Source: Cytophagales bacterium
GTDB lineage: Bacteria > Bacteroidota > Bacteroidia > Cytophagales > UBA9547
Direction: 5' to 3'
Assembly: GCA_013297755.1 (NCBI GenBank)
Contig: JAAFIH010000015.1
Span: 1 to 64,000 of the forward strand
Length of the DNA: 64,000 nucleotides
Below the pieces are notes generated by a model, which did no database searches, had not been told where the DNA came from, and worked only from the letters and a program-made list of their open reading frames with translations. Position 1 is the stretch's first letter. Every line of letters starts with the position of its first letter. A program made the translations under genes and the position numbers. Shown here one piece after another: positions 8,146-17,537 of this stretch.

Positions 8146-8189
8146 GCATCAAAGCCATGTTGGATACTGGGAGGGCTTTGAGGAATTAG
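8146..8189 (+). repeat. Direct repeat B, copy 2: duplicated end of the beta-oxidation gene
   Basis: A 44-bp copy of 6737-6780 with one mismatch (G for A) that still reads IKAMLDTGRALRN and stop, without the rest of the gene. It marks the right edge of the three-gene module. Confidence 0.9.
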
Positions 8190-8230
8190 AAATTTTTTTG
8201 AAAATAGTTTAATATAGTCTTGTATTTGTT

Positions 8231-8268
8231 ATTTGAATCCAAGTTTTAAAAAAAACTTGGATTCAAAT
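8231..8268 (+). terminator. Long palindrome between convergent genes (bidirectional terminator or REP-like element)
   Basis: Two 17-bp perfect arms (ATTTGAATCCAAGTTTT and its complement) enclose four bases. The palindrome lies between the three-gene module and the convergent pepP gene. The CCAAGTTTT core recurs in the palindrome inside the transposase gene at 61521-61553. Confidence 0.75.
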
Positions 8269-8325
8269 GGATACATTCAATCATTGTATGCTAAAGATAC
8301 AAATTTGATTTTGCAGGTTTTTGCT

Positions 8326-9621
8326 TTATTTTTTTAACATTAATCGCTCTATATCTTCAATTTCGATGGGTATTTTTTCCATCAAATTGATATTTCCATT
8401 TTCGGTAATTAAAATATTGTTTTCTAGTCTTATTCCAAAACCCTCTTCTTTGATATAAATGCCTGGTTCACAGGTTAAAATCATATTTGGTTCTAGTTTT
8501 CGATATTTGCTGCCAACATCGTGCACATCTAAGCCCAAAAAATGAGATACACCATGCATAAAATATTTTTTATAGGCAGGTTTTTCTTTGGTTTGATTGA
8601 GTATATCTGCTTGGGTTAATAATCCTAGATTGATTAGTTCTTGTTGCACAATAGTTTCGCCAATATGTTCGGTAATTTTATCTAAAATATTACCTGAAAT
8701 TAATTGTGATTGAGCATATTTCAAAATGCGTAATACAGCTTGATATACTTGTTTTTGGCGAGCAGTAAATTTACCATTGACAGGAATTGTTCGTGTAAGA
8801 TCGGCCGCATAATTGGCGTATTCAGCACCAAAATCCAAGAGAATTAAGTCCCCATTTTTGCAAATTTTATTATTGTCTATATAGTGCAAAATATTACTAT
8901 TGTCGCCACTAGCCACTATGGGCGAATAAGCATTTCTAGTAGCTCTATTTCTTAAAAATTCGTGTGTAATTTCGGCTTCTATTTCGTATTCGGCCACATT
9001 TGGCTCTACAAAAGCCAGTATTCTGTGCATAGCCTTTGCTGTAATATCAATGGCAGTTTGCATTAGCTCTATTTCTACACGATGTTTTACAGCTCTATGA
9101 TGATTCATAATAGGAGCTAATCTTTGTAATTGATGTAGTGGATATTTTTCTTTAATATTACTAATCATCCTGCTATCACGTGTTTGTACTTGACTACTCG
9201 AGCGTATGTGTTCGTTGGTGTTGAGATACAAATTTTGGGCTTCAAAAACGATTTGATTAAAAATGTTTTCAAACTGATGTGTCCAATATACTTTTTTAAT
9301 TCCAGAAACTTCGGTGGCTTGTTGTTTGGTAAGTTTATATCCTTCCCAGATGGCAATAAGTTCGCTAGTTTCGGTAATAAAAAGGATTTCTTGCCACTCT
9401 TCTTTTGGCGAATTTGGGAAAAGTATCACGATAGTTTCTTCTTGGTCTATGCCCGAAACATAAAACAAATCATTGTTTTGCCTGAATGGCATGCACCCAT
9501 CTGCATTGGTGGGCATGATATCGTTGCTGTTGAAAATAGCTATACTATTGGGCAGTAGAGCCTCAGATATTTTTTTTCTATTATCTATAAATAGTTGATT
9601 ATCAATGGGTAAATACTTCAT
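8326..9621 (-). CDS. pepP: Xaa-Pro aminopeptidase (M24B)
   Basis: This 431-residue enzyme has the aminopeptidase P N-terminal domain (residues 1-130, with MPFRQNNDLFYVSGI) and a pita-bread M24 domain. The metal ligands are visible: LLDFGAEYANYAADLTRTIP near 263 (two Asp), HGVSHFLGLDVHD (His), CEPGIY (Glu) and GIRLENN (Glu). It removes N-terminal residues preceding proline and acts in the cytoplasm. Length is normal for the family. The intergenic region upstream (9622-10116) holds two MITE-like repeats. Confidence 0.93.
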   Translation of the reverse strand: MKYLPIDNQLFIDNRKKISEALLPNSIAIFNSNDIMPTNADGCMPFRQNNDLFYVSGIDQEETIVILFPNSPKEEWQEILFITETSELIAIWEGYKLTKQQATEVSGIKKVYWTHQFENIFNQIVFEAQNLYLNTNEHIRSSSQVQTRDSRMISNIKEKYPLHQLQRLAPIMNHHRAVKHRVEIELMQTAIDITAKAMHRILAFVEPNVAEYEIEAEITHEFLRNRATRNAYSPIVASGDNSNILHYIDNNKICKNGDLILLDFGAEYANYAADLTRTIPVNGKFTARQKQVYQAVLRILKYAQSQLISGNILDKITEHIGETIVQQELINLGLLTQADILNQTKEKPAYKKYFMHGVSHFLGLDVHDVGSKYRKLEPNMILTCEPGIYIKEEGFGIRLENNILITENGNINLMEKIPIEIEDIERLMLKK

Positions 9622-9705
9622 AAGAGTAAGTTTATATGTATTATCAAAAAAGTAAATATTAAAACGAGCGATTATTAATCAAACCGAAAAATTAAGATTA
9701 CGTTC

Positions 9706-9796
9706 CAATGTCGTTTACTTAAGCATTTTTTATTGCCTCTATCTTAGTCTTTCTCCAAAAGAGAAAGTTAATAGGATTCTTAAGTAAACGGCATTG
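9706..9796. mobile_element. 91-bp MITE-like element, copy 1
   Basis: The element begins CAATGTCGTTTACTTAAG and ends in the near-exact complement, with an inner hairpin (CTTTCTC/GAGAAAG). Flanks GATTACGTTC and GATTACATTC (9696-9705, 9797-9806) are a 10-bp target duplication with one mismatch. The target is itself a repeat: the surrounding sequence (about 9677-9822) matches, inverted, the target of the copy at 20849. Confidence 0.85.
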
Positions 9797-9890
9797 GATT
9801 ACATTCCTATAATTTTTCTCCCACTTGGGGAGAAATTAAAAGAGGGGTTTTAAATAAAATTGTAATATTAGTTTTTCTGCTCAATATAAT

Positions 9891-9981
9891 CAATGTCGTT
9901 TGCCTAGGCATTTTTTATTGCCTTTATTTTAGTCTTTCTTCAAATGAGAAAGATAATCTGATTTATAAGTAAACGATATTG
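9891..9981. mobile_element. 91-bp MITE-like element, copy 2 (diverged)
   Basis: Same length and layout as the other copies (CAATGTCGTTT... to ...AAACGATATTG) but with more substitutions. No clear target duplication remains, so this is probably the oldest copy. The rest of 9622-10116 is AT-rich without a gene; a short hairpin (TTTTTCTCCC/GGGAGAAA) is at about 9812-9834. Confidence 0.75.
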
Positions 9982-10116
9982 GATTATAAATGTAAATTAA
10001 AGCATAATCATATCAATTTACAAAGTAAATAAAAGGTAAGAGAAAATTAAAAAAAATGAAATTGTTGTTTAAAATAAAAACTTTATAAGTTTTGAATGCG
10101 TACACAAAAGTAAATT

Positions 10117-11280
10117 ATGATAAAGACTATACTAAAATCCTTACTTTTTTTTTGTTTTTCGTTTTTACTATTATTTAATATCTATGTTATAATTACAGGA
10201 AAATATTTTATATACAAAGCCTTAGCTTACAATTTTGTAGGAATAGATGATTATAAAATTTTTGATAATAGAATCATAAAAGCCTCTCCAAAAGTAGAGC
10301 AATGGAATATTTCTACTAACTACAATACATTTTCTTTGCCTGATACAATAGAAAAAACACATCAAAATTTGGCTTCAATAGCATTTTTGATTATAAAAAA
10401 TGATAGTATTTGTTACGAAAAATATTATAATGGATACGCTGACACCTCTCATACTAATTCGTTTTCGATGGCAAAATCTGTTGTAAGTATGCTCGTGGGT
10501 GTGGCCATCAGAGAAGGCAAAATAAAGTCAGTAAACGACTATGTTTCTACTTATTTGCCACAATTTGCAGAAGGCGAAAAAGCTAAAATTACGATTAAAG
10601 ATTTACTTATGATGTCTTCTGGTCTAGATTGGGACGAAAGCAAATCGTATAATAATTTGGTAAAAGTATTTTTTTCGGATATAATGGAGGCTTATTATGG
10701 TAATAATTTGTATGAATTGTGTATGAAAACAAACGCAGTGTCGGCTTCAGGCGTGTTTTTTGATTACAAAAGTGGCGATACTCAACTGCTTTCATTTATT
10801 TTACAAAAAGCCACAGGTATGAGCCTGAGCAAGTATTTTGAGCAAAAATTGTGGCAACCCATGGGGGCCAGCCAAGATGCTTATTGGAGTTTGGATAAGG
10901 CTGATGGCCAAGAAAAAGCGTTTTGCTGCATCAATTCTAATGCTAGAGATTATGCTAGGCTTGGTAAGATTATGCTACAAAAAGGCAATTGGAATGGTAA
11001 ACAAATCATAGATTCATCATATATTGCTGCTGCCACAACTCCAAAATGGTTGATTTCTCCAGAGAAAAACGAAGTAAATTATTATGGATTTCAGTTTTGG
11101 CTTTTGCCACAATTCAAAGACGAAGGAATTTACTATTTTAGAGGTACACTTGGACAGTTGATAGTTGTGTTACCAAAAAAGAATATGCTGGTAGTTAGGC
11201 TTGGCACTATGGAAGGTGCCAAGCAAAACGATCATTATTCTCAAGCTATTTTGTATGCAGAAATGGCAAGAAATATGTAA
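10117..11280 (+). CDS. Serine hydrolase, class C beta-lactamase/PBP family
   Basis: The 387-residue protein has an N-terminal membrane anchor or uncleaved signal (about residues 5-27), so the domain faces the periplasm. The active-site SxxK motif is SMAK (in NSFSMAKS, near residue 118). Other landmarks are DLLMMSSGLDWDE, YKSGDTQLLSFIL in the YxN region, and RGTLGQ near the C-terminus in the KTG/HxG position. Members include esterases, peptidases and penicillin-recognising enzymes. The substrate cannot be told, and resistance should not be assumed. It is convergent with the rhodanese gene. Confidence 0.88.
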   Translation: MIKTILKSLLFFCFSFLLLFNIYVIITGKYFIYKALAYNFVGIDDYKIFDNRIIKASPKVEQWNISTNYNTFSLPDTIEKTHQNLASIAFLIIKNDSICYEKYYNGYADTSHTNSFSMAKSVVSMLVGVAIREGKIKSVNDYVSTYLPQFAEGEKAKITIKDLLMMSSGLDWDESKSYNNLVKVFFSDIMEAYYGNNLYELCMKTNAVSASGVFFDYKSGDTQLLSFILQKATGMSLSKYFEQKLWQPMGASQDAYWSLDKADGQEKAFCCINSNARDYARLGKIMLQKGNWNGKQIIDSSYIAAATTPKWLISPEKNEVNYYGFQFWLLPQFKDEGIYYFRGTLGQLIVVLPKKNMLVVRLGTMEGAKQNDHYSQAILYAEMARNM

Positions 11281-11298
11281 TAAATAGCAAAAAATTAT

Positions 11299-11616
11299 CT
11301 AAACTCTAGGCATGCTTTCGTCTATATCATCGGCCCATGCCAAAATACCACCTTCTAGGTTGTACAAATTAGTAAAACCATGATTTTTTTCTAAAAAATC
11401 GATAACAGTAGCACTTCTTTTGCCGCTTCTGCAATGCACTACTACACTTTTATCTTTGGCAATTTTATCTACATTGGCCTCGATAGTACCCATAGGAATA
11501 TGGATTCCACCTAAATTTGCGGCTTCGTACTCTGATTTTTCACGCACATCAATCAGTTGGAAATCTTCTTTTGAATCCATCATTTCTTTGAGGGCGTACA
11601 CATTTATACTTTTCAT
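11299..11616 (-). CDS. Single-domain rhodanese
   Basis: The 105-residue protein is one rhodanese domain. FQLIDVREKSEYEAANLGG is the entry motif, and the active-site loop is HCRSGKRS with Cys near residue 64. The six-residue loop is the type that transfers sulfane sulfur. It lies 47 bp downstream of cysD on the same strand and may be co-transcribed, which suggests a role in sulfur handling. There is no signal peptide, so it is cytosolic. Confidence 0.9.
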   Translation of the reverse strand: MKSINVYALKEMMDSKEDFQLIDVREKSEYEAANLGGIHIPMGTIEANVDKIAKDKSVVVHCRSGKRSATVIDFLEKNHGFTNLYNLEGGILAWADDIDESMPRV

Positions 11617-11663
11617 ATTTGTAATAATTTGTATTAAAATTTATAAATAAATAAAGTAAATAG

Positions 11664-12560
11664 TTAAAAATATCCTTGTTTTTTGCGGTCTTCCATGGCA
11701 GCTTCTGATCGTTTGTCATCGGCACGCATACCACGCTCTGTTGTACGTGCAGATGCCACCTCTTTTATGATGTCTTCTAGGGTTATGGCTGGGCTTTCGA
11801 CCATACCTGTGGTTGTAATATCGCCCACAGTGCGGCAACGAACGATTTTTTTCTCTACAAATTCGCCAGGTAATTTTTGCATGATATTATTTTCTGAATA
11901 AATAACGCCATTTCTTACAAAAACATCTCTTTCGTGCGAAAAATAAATGCTTGGTAGTGGTATATTTTCTTTGGCTATATATTGCCATACATCCATTTCG
12001 GTCCAGTTGGAGAGTGGAAAAACCCTAAAATGTTCGCCTTGATTTTTGCGTCCATTAAATAAATTCCATAATTCTGGTCTTTGATTTTTGGGATCCCATT
12101 GGCCAAACTCGTCTCTGTGCGAAAAAAAACGCTCTTTGGCACGTGCTTTTTCTTCATCCCTGCGTCCACCACCAAAGGCAGCATCATATTTTAATTCCTC
12201 GAGTGCATCAAGTAAAGTTACAGTTTGCAAACTATTACGAGTTGCATATACGCCTTTTTCTTCAGTTGCACGGCCTTTGTCTATCGAATCTTGTACTAAT
12301 CTTACTTCTAAGTGAGCGTTTACGTCTTTTGCCAACCAATCTCTGTAAGTAATGGCTTCTTCAAAATTGTGGCCCGTGTCTATGTGCAACAACGGAAACG
12401 GAATAGCAGCAGGATAAAATGCTTTTTGAGCCAATTTTACCATCACAATCGAATCTTTACCGCCTGAAAAGAGTAGGACTGGTTTTTCAAACTGTGATGC
12501 TACTTCTCGCATTACAAAAATAGCTTCTGACTCTAATTGCTCTAAGTGTGTCAATGACAT
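11664..12560 (-). CDS. cysD: Sulfate adenylyltransferase subunit 2
   Basis: The protein has the PP-loop LLFSGGKDSIVMVKLA near residue 33 and later FRVFPLSNWTEMDVWQYI and CRTVGDITTTGMVES, all conserved in CysD. With CysN it makes adenosine phosphosulfate from sulfate and ATP. I place the start at ATG 12560 (MSLTHLEQLES, 298 residues, the normal length). The upstream TTG at 12578 overlaps a TACTTTTG box on the minus strand (12576-12583) that fits the promoter -7 element. No cysN, cysC or cysH lies in the window; the only same-strand neighbour downstream is the rhodanese gene. Confidence 0.93.
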   Translation of the reverse strand: MSLTHLEQLESEAIFVMREVASQFEKPVLLFSGGKDSIVMVKLAQKAFYPAAIPFPLLHIDTGHNFEEAITYRDWLAKDVNAHLEVRLVQDSIDKGRATEEKGVYATRNSLQTVTLLDALEELKYDAAFGGGRRDEEKARAKERFFSHRDEFGQWDPKNQRPELWNLFNGRKNQGEHFRVFPLSNWTEMDVWQYIAKENIPLPSIYFSHERDVFVRNGVIYSENNIMQKLPGEFVEKKIVRCRTVGDITTTGMVESPAITLEDIIKEVASARTTERGMRADDKRSEAAMEDRKKQGYF

Positions 12561-12703
12561 TTGTATAATTTTGTGCAAAAGTAAATATTTATTTGCTTTT
12601 TTTTACTATCAATTTCAAATTATAGCTCAAAAAAATAGCTACATATTTTATTTTATTTTTTTTTATTTTAATTTATTACTATTTTTCTGAAATATTTTTT
12701 CTT

Positions 12704-14278
12704 TTATTCTAAAATTATGATATTAAATTTGTAAGAGAATGGATCAAAATTTTTAATTAAATATTGTAATAAATGAGGATTTTTATCGATATAATTTAAT
12801 ATATTTTCATGCCTTTCTTGTAAGGTGTCGTTGGGAAATAGTTTTGCCATAATGGTATCTATTTGAGTTAGTTGCACATGCTCTTTCAATTCATTGGCTT
12901 TAGATATTTTTTTGTCAATATTAGCAAATATATTCTCTATTTCCTTTAATTGAGCATTTGCAAAGCCCTCTAGACTGGCATCTACTTTGATGATTTCAGA
13001 TTTTATATGATAAAAATTTTCTAAAATATTTTTTTTCTCATTTTCAATAGTATAAGTATCAGTATTTTTTGAAGATAAAAAGTATTTTTTTAAGTCAGAT
13101 TTTTGTTTAAAAAAATCTTTATATTGAAGACCAAGTTTATTTATTTTTGATGCTATGTTATTAGTAATAATGCTATAAAAATTTCTAGGAACAAGAATAG
13201 GAAATTCAATTTTTTGAGCCTCAAAAAGTGATTTGAGTTGTAGCCAATAGGTCAGTTCTCCTGGGCCACCAATATAGGCTATATTGGGTAAAATGGTTTC
13301 TTGGTATAATGGCCTCAAAACTACATTTGGGCTAAATCTGTCTGGAAAACTTTCTAATTCTGCGGCTAGTTCTGAGGGTGTAAATGTATTATTTGAGTTT
13401 AATACTTGATAGAGGTTGTTTTCAAATACAATTCTTTCTCTGCTGTTGTCTTTCAAATAAAATACATTGATGGGACGTGGATTTACTTGTTGTTTATACC
13501 CTAATGTTGCTAGTTTATTACTTTGTTGTGTTACTTTTTCAAATCCTGTATTTGAAAAAATGTCATTTTTGAGGGTTGGAATAAATATTGATTTTAGTTT
13601 GGCGTTATCAGGGTTGATGATAACCAACCCTTCTGATTCAAAAATTGCATTGACTAGGCTAAGTGTAGCATCAGCCAAATTGGATTGGGTGTCATAATGA
13701 GTGCTCCAGGGGTGTTGGTGGGTTTGCGATTTCAAAATGTCCTCAAGGCCCTCAGTAGAAAAGCGACCTACTGCCCCTTGTTGATTGGTTTGCCAAGATA
13801 TTTTTTGGGTATGTAAAAAAAAATGATTTATCTCTTCAAAATCATGGTCTTCGGTGGCCATCCAATATACTGGCACAAAATGATGATTTGGGTAAGTTTC
13901 TTTTAGTTTTTTTGCTAAATTTATGGTTGTAATTATCTTAAAAATAAAATACATAGGACCTGTCATTAAGCATATTTGATGGCCTGTGGTAACGGTAAAT
14001 GTATTTTCGTTTAGTAATAAATTTATATTATTATTCGTTTTTTCAGAACACTCAATATTTGCATTTTTGTATTGATTTTTTAATTCTTGATGTAATATTT
14101 CTCTTTTTTGGTTGCTAAAATTTTTGTTTTCGATGGCCATTTTGAAACCCTCTTTGGTTGGTTTTTGGGCGTAAAATGGTTCTAAAATAGGATTTTGAGA
14201 GCAATAATCTAAAAATAATGCAGAAAATTGATGTGTTTGAGCTAAGGAAATATCTGAAAAAGTCATGATTGTAATCAA
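12704..14278 (-). CDS. bshC: Bacillithiol synthesis cysteine-adding enzyme BshC
   Basis: The 524-residue protein carries the family landmarks TTGHQICLMTGPMYFIFKI near residue 100, VPVYWMATEDHDFEEINHF near 140, and a C-terminal coiled coil (about 380-460). BshC adds cysteine to glucosaminyl-malate to complete bacillithiol, a redox thiol of Bacillota and many Bacteroidota. Length is typical. A second methionine four codons in (MTFSDIS) is an alternative start. It stands alone; bshA and bshB are not in the window. Confidence 0.92.
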   Translation of the reverse strand: MITIMTFSDISLAQTHQFSALFLDYCSQNPILEPFYAQKPTKEGFKMAIENKNFSNQKREILHQELKNQYKNANIECSEKTNNNINLLLNENTFTVTTGHQICLMTGPMYFIFKIITTINLAKKLKETYPNHHFVPVYWMATEDHDFEEINHFFLHTQKISWQTNQQGAVGRFSTEGLEDILKSQTHQHPWSTHYDTQSNLADATLSLVNAIFESEGLVIINPDNAKLKSIFIPTLKNDIFSNTGFEKVTQQSNKLATLGYKQQVNPRPINVFYLKDNSRERIVFENNLYQVLNSNNTFTPSELAAELESFPDRFSPNVVLRPLYQETILPNIAYIGGPGELTYWLQLKSLFEAQKIEFPILVPRNFYSIITNNIASKINKLGLQYKDFFKQKSDLKKYFLSSKNTDTYTIENEKKNILENFYHIKSEIIKVDASLEGFANAQLKEIENIFANIDKKISKANELKEHVQLTQIDTIMAKLFPNDTLQERHENILNYIDKNPHLLQYLIKNFDPFSYKFNIIILE

Positions 14279-14429
14279 TAAATTTTAAATCAATACAATA
14301 TTACATTCTTATTAGTTCCATTCCAAAAAAGTATAAATTTACTTTTGATAACTAACATATACTATTGGCAGGTTTTTATTCAATTTCTTGGATATTTTGC
14401 TCTTATTTATCTTTTTATTACTCAAAAGT

Positions 14430-14520
14430 CAATGTCGTTTACTTAAGAATCAGATTAACTTTCTCTTTTGGAGAAAGACTAAGATAGAGGCATTAAAAAA
14501 TACTTATTTAAACGACATTG
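14430..14520. mobile_element. 91-bp MITE-like element, copy 3, with target duplication
   Basis: CAATGTCGTTTACTTAAG at the left and the complement at the right enclose the shared core with its inner hairpin. Flanks are CTCAAAAGT at 14421-14429 and again at 14522-14530 (9 of the 10 flanking bases on each side match). The rest of 14279-14839 is AT-rich and holds the pstS promoter. Confidence 0.88.
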
Positions 14521-14770
14521 CCTCAAAAGTTCAAATTTTTTTTCAATTATATTGTTTCTACTTTTCTTTAGAGATGGTCTTGTTAGGTTTTTTACAAATT
14601 AATGTTTGGTATTTATTTCCTATTAATAAAGACAATATATATACATTCGATATTTATTATATATTATAAATACTTTTTATTTTTAATATTTAATAAATCA
14701 ATTAAATTCCAAATATTATTCTTTAAAATATAAAAAAATTAAATTATTTAATATTTTATTTTGTAAATAT

Positions 14771-14800
14771 TTGTTTATTCAAAATAATAGATTAATTTTG
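14771..14800 (+). promoter_or_regulatory. Bacteroidota-type promoter of pstS
   Basis: TTG at 14771-14773, a 19-nt spacer and TAATTTTG at 14793-14800 match the Bacteroidota -33/-7 consensus, 39 nt before the pstS ATG. Confidence 0.7.
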
Positions 14801-14839
14801 CATTAAATATTATTTATTATACCTAACCTATATAAAACA

Positions 14840-15814
14840 ATGAAAATAAAATATTTCCAAACCATCATAGCAGGTTCTGTACTTGCATCTATGTTGCTTT
14901 CATTGATTGGTTGCTCAAAACAAACAGAAAGCAGCTCAGAATCTTCAGATTTGAAAGGTGAAATAGCTATATCAGGTGCTTTTGCACTATATCCTTTGGT
15001 GGTAAAATGGGCAGAAGAGTTCCAAAAAATCAACCCTGATGTTATCATTGACATCACAGCTGGAGGCACTGGTAAAGGTGTAACTGATGTACTTTCAGAG
15101 ACTGTAGAAATAGGTATGGCAGGCCGAGACCTCAACGAGGGCGAAATAAAACAAGGTGCTTGGACAGTGGCCGTAACCAAAGATGCTGTATTGGCTTCGG
15201 CAAATGAAAAAAATCCTGTTTTGAAACAAATTTTTGAAAAAGGTATCACTGCTGATGTTTTCAACAAAATATACGTTTCGCAAGACATCAAAACTTGGGG
15301 CCAAGTTGTAGGAACTTCAGATGCTAGTGCCATAGAAGTCTACAAAAGATCAGACGCTGGAGGTGTTACCGAAAGTTGGGCCAAATTTCTGAAAACCGAC
15401 CAAGATGATTTGAAAGGAATAGGTATTTTTGGAGATCCAGGTGTGGCCGATGCCATCAAAAAATCGGTCAATGGAATTGGTTTCAATAATACTTTGTATG
15501 TGTACGATGCCAAAACAAGATTGCCTTACCCAGGAATAACCCCTCTGCCCATAGATATTAATGGAAATGGCCTCTTGGAACCAGCCGAAAACGTGTATCA
15601 AAACTTAGATTCTTTGATGGCAGCCATCAAAAACGATAAATTTCCATCGCCACCTGCCCGAAAATTGTATTTATTTACTAAAAATAAACCTACCAATCCA
15701 GTTTCGATAGCTTTTATAAAATGGTGTCTTACAGAGGGGCAAAAATATTGCAACGAATCAGGTTATATTAACTTGCCTCAGGGGGTAATTGATTCAGAAA
15801 AAGCCAAATTTTAA
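14840..15814 (+). CDS. pstS: Phosphate ABC transporter substrate-binding lipoprotein
   Basis: The 324-residue precursor has a signal ending in the lipobox LIGC (Cys near residue 29). The mature protein opens with GEIAISGAFALYPLVVKWAEEF, the PstS phosphate-loop region, followed by AGGTGKGVTDVLSETVEIGMAGRDL and later RSDAGGVTESWAKFL, which contact phosphate. It captures phosphate for an importer. No pstC, pstA, pstB or phoU follows within the window, so the operon is split or this is an additional binding protein. Confidence 0.9.
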   Translation: MKIKYFQTIIAGSVLASMLLSLIGCSKQTESSSESSDLKGEIAISGAFALYPLVVKWAEEFQKINPDVIIDITAGGTGKGVTDVLSETVEIGMAGRDLNEGEIKQGAWTVAVTKDAVLASANEKNPVLKQIFEKGITADVFNKIYVSQDIKTWGQVVGTSDASAIEVYKRSDAGGVTESWAKFLKTDQDDLKGIGIFGDPGVADAIKKSVNGIGFNNTLYVYDAKTRLPYPGITPLPIDINGNGLLEPAENVYQNLDSLMAAIKNDKFPSPPARKLYLFTKNKPTNPVSIAFIKWCLTEGQKYCNESGYINLPQGVIDSEKAKF

Positions 15815-16342
15815 AGTTCTTTAAATTGCTGTTAGTATTTTTAAATCATATTATCTGGTGCAATCCAAAGTAATCGCACTAAAAAAGAAATTTACGATTT
15901 TATAATAATATTAGCTTAAAAATTGCCTAAAAAAGCCATTTGTCATTTGAAATTTACAAAATAGTAACATAAATTGGGTTGAAACAGGTTTTTTAAGTAA
16001 AATTCCCAAAAGAGTTTGCCTTGAATTTTTAATTTTTGAAAGTAATATTTTAGAATATTATATTGTTGTGAGTTATTTTGATTTGTATTATAAAATTAAC
16101 TATAATCATTAAAATTTATAATTTACAATATCAATAAAAGAATGATAATAATCAGTTTATGTAGTTGAAAGGTAGCTTATTTGATGGTATAATTTTATTT
16201 TTGACTTATAAAATTTTTAGATTTACTATTTTGAAAATTCTTACTAAAAATTAGATATAGCTTTTAAAAGCATCTTTTGGATATGCTCAAATATAGAAAA
16301 ATAGTTATTAAAATATTTCTCCAACAAACAAGATTCTAAAAC
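15815..16342. other. Intergenic stretch with no recognised feature
   Basis: About 530 bp of very AT-rich DNA between the convergent pstS and hisB genes. I see no gene, RNA, repeat or strong hairpin in it. Confidence 0.6.
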
Positions 16343-17464
16343 TTACAAAACCCCTTTAGTGCTTGGTATTTGGTTGTGAAAGGCATCTCGTTTGATGGCC
16401 ATTTTTATAGATTTGGCAACTGCTTTAAAAATGGCTTCTATTTTGTGGTGTTCGTTGGTACCTTCTGCTTTGATGTTGAGGTTGCATTTGGCAGCATCAG
16501 AAAACGATTTCCAAAAATGGTAAAACAATTCTGTGGGCATATCGCCAATTTTTTCTCTGTTAAATGTGGCTTCCCATACCAACCAGGGACGGCCCGAAAA
16601 ATCTATGGCTGCTTGTGCCAAGCAATCGTCCATGGGTAATAAATATCCATACCTTTCTATGCCTCTTTTGTTGCCAAGAGCTTTCAAAAATGCCTCTCCT
16701 ATGGCAATGGCAGTGTCTTCTATGGTATGATGCTCGTCTATGTGCAAATCTCCAACAACTTTTATAGTAAGATTTGCACCTGAATGTTTGCCAAGTTGCT
16801 CAAGCATGTGGTCATAAAAACCAAGTCCTGTATGGATGTGGCAAATACCAGAACCATCAAGATTAAGGTTTATTTCAATATCAGTTTCGTTGGTTTTTCG
16901 GTGGATATAGGCAGTACGATCGGGGAATTTTAGTAGTTTATGGATGTTGTCCCAAGCTGTATTTTCATTTTTAAAATTAAAAACCGAAATTTTATAATCT
17001 GGTATTTCGCCTTTGTAGCCAATCAAAATTGCTTTGCAGCCCAAGTTTTCGGCTAGTTTCACATCTGTCAATCTATCACCAATGACAAAACTATTTTCTA
17101 AGTCGTAAGATTCCGAAAAATATTCTGTAAGCATGCCTGTATTAGGTTTGCGTGTGGGCAGATTTTCAGATTCAAAACTTCTATCAATATGTATTTTTTT
17201 GAAAATAACCCCTTCATTGGCCAATGTGAGTAGCATTTTTTGATGTGGTGGCTCAAAAGTATTTTCTGGGAAAGAGCTTGTACCAAGGCCATCTTGGTTG
17301 GTTACTATCACCAATTCGTAGTCAAATTCAGAAGCAATCTTACTTAATGTGGAAATGGCAAATGGTAAAAATTCCAGTTTTTCGAGAGAATCAATCTGAA
17401 AATCAGTTTTTGGTTCTACTATAATGGTGCCATCTCTATCTATAAATAAGATTTTCTTTTTCAA
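16343..17464 (-). CDS. hisB: Bifunctional histidinol-phosphatase / imidazoleglycerol-phosphate dehydratase
   Basis: The 373-residue fusion has an N-terminal HAD phosphatase with FIDRDGTI at residues 6-13 and [15 protein letters not shown] further on, and a C-terminal IGPD domain with [21 protein letters not shown] and [12 protein letters not shown], whose paired histidines bind manganese. It catalyses two steps of histidine synthesis, as in E. coli HisB. Other his genes are not adjacent. It is divergent from the ion channel gene. Confidence 0.95.
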   Translation of the reverse strand: MKKKILFIDRDGTIIVEPKTDFQIDSLEKLEFLPFAISTLSKIASEFDYELVIVTNQDGLGTSSFPENTFEPPHQKMLLTLANEGVIFKKIHIDRSFESENLPTRKPNTGMLTEYFSESYDLENSFVIGDRLTDVKLAENLGCKAILIGYKGEIPDYKISVFNFKNENTAWDNIHKLLKFPDRTAYIHRKTNETDIEINLNLDGSGICHIHTGLGFYDHMLEQLGKHSGANLTIKVVGDLHIDEHHTIEDTAIAIGEAFLKALGNKRGIERYGYLLPMDDCLAQAAIDFSGRPWLVWEATFNREKIGDMPTELFYHFWKSFSDAAKCNLNIKAEGTNEHHKIEAIFKAVAKSIKMAIKRDAFHNQIPSTKGVL

Positions 17465-17537
17465 ATCAATATATTTTTTTTTACAAATGTATAAATAGCT
17501 TGTATATTAGCATATATTTATTTTAAAAATAGTTTTT

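Noticed and set aside
9184..9558. Rightward open frame of 124 codons
   Set aside because: Lies entirely inside pepP on the opposite strand; pepP has all metal ligands.
10117..11280. Calling the serine hydrolase a beta-lactamase resistance gene
   Set aside because: The SxxK motif is shared by many esterases and peptidases; nothing here shows drug hydrolysis.
14388..14669. Rightward open frame of 93 codons
   Set aside because: Runs through a MITE-like element and AT-rich DNA; the translation is Leu/Phe/Tyr repeats.
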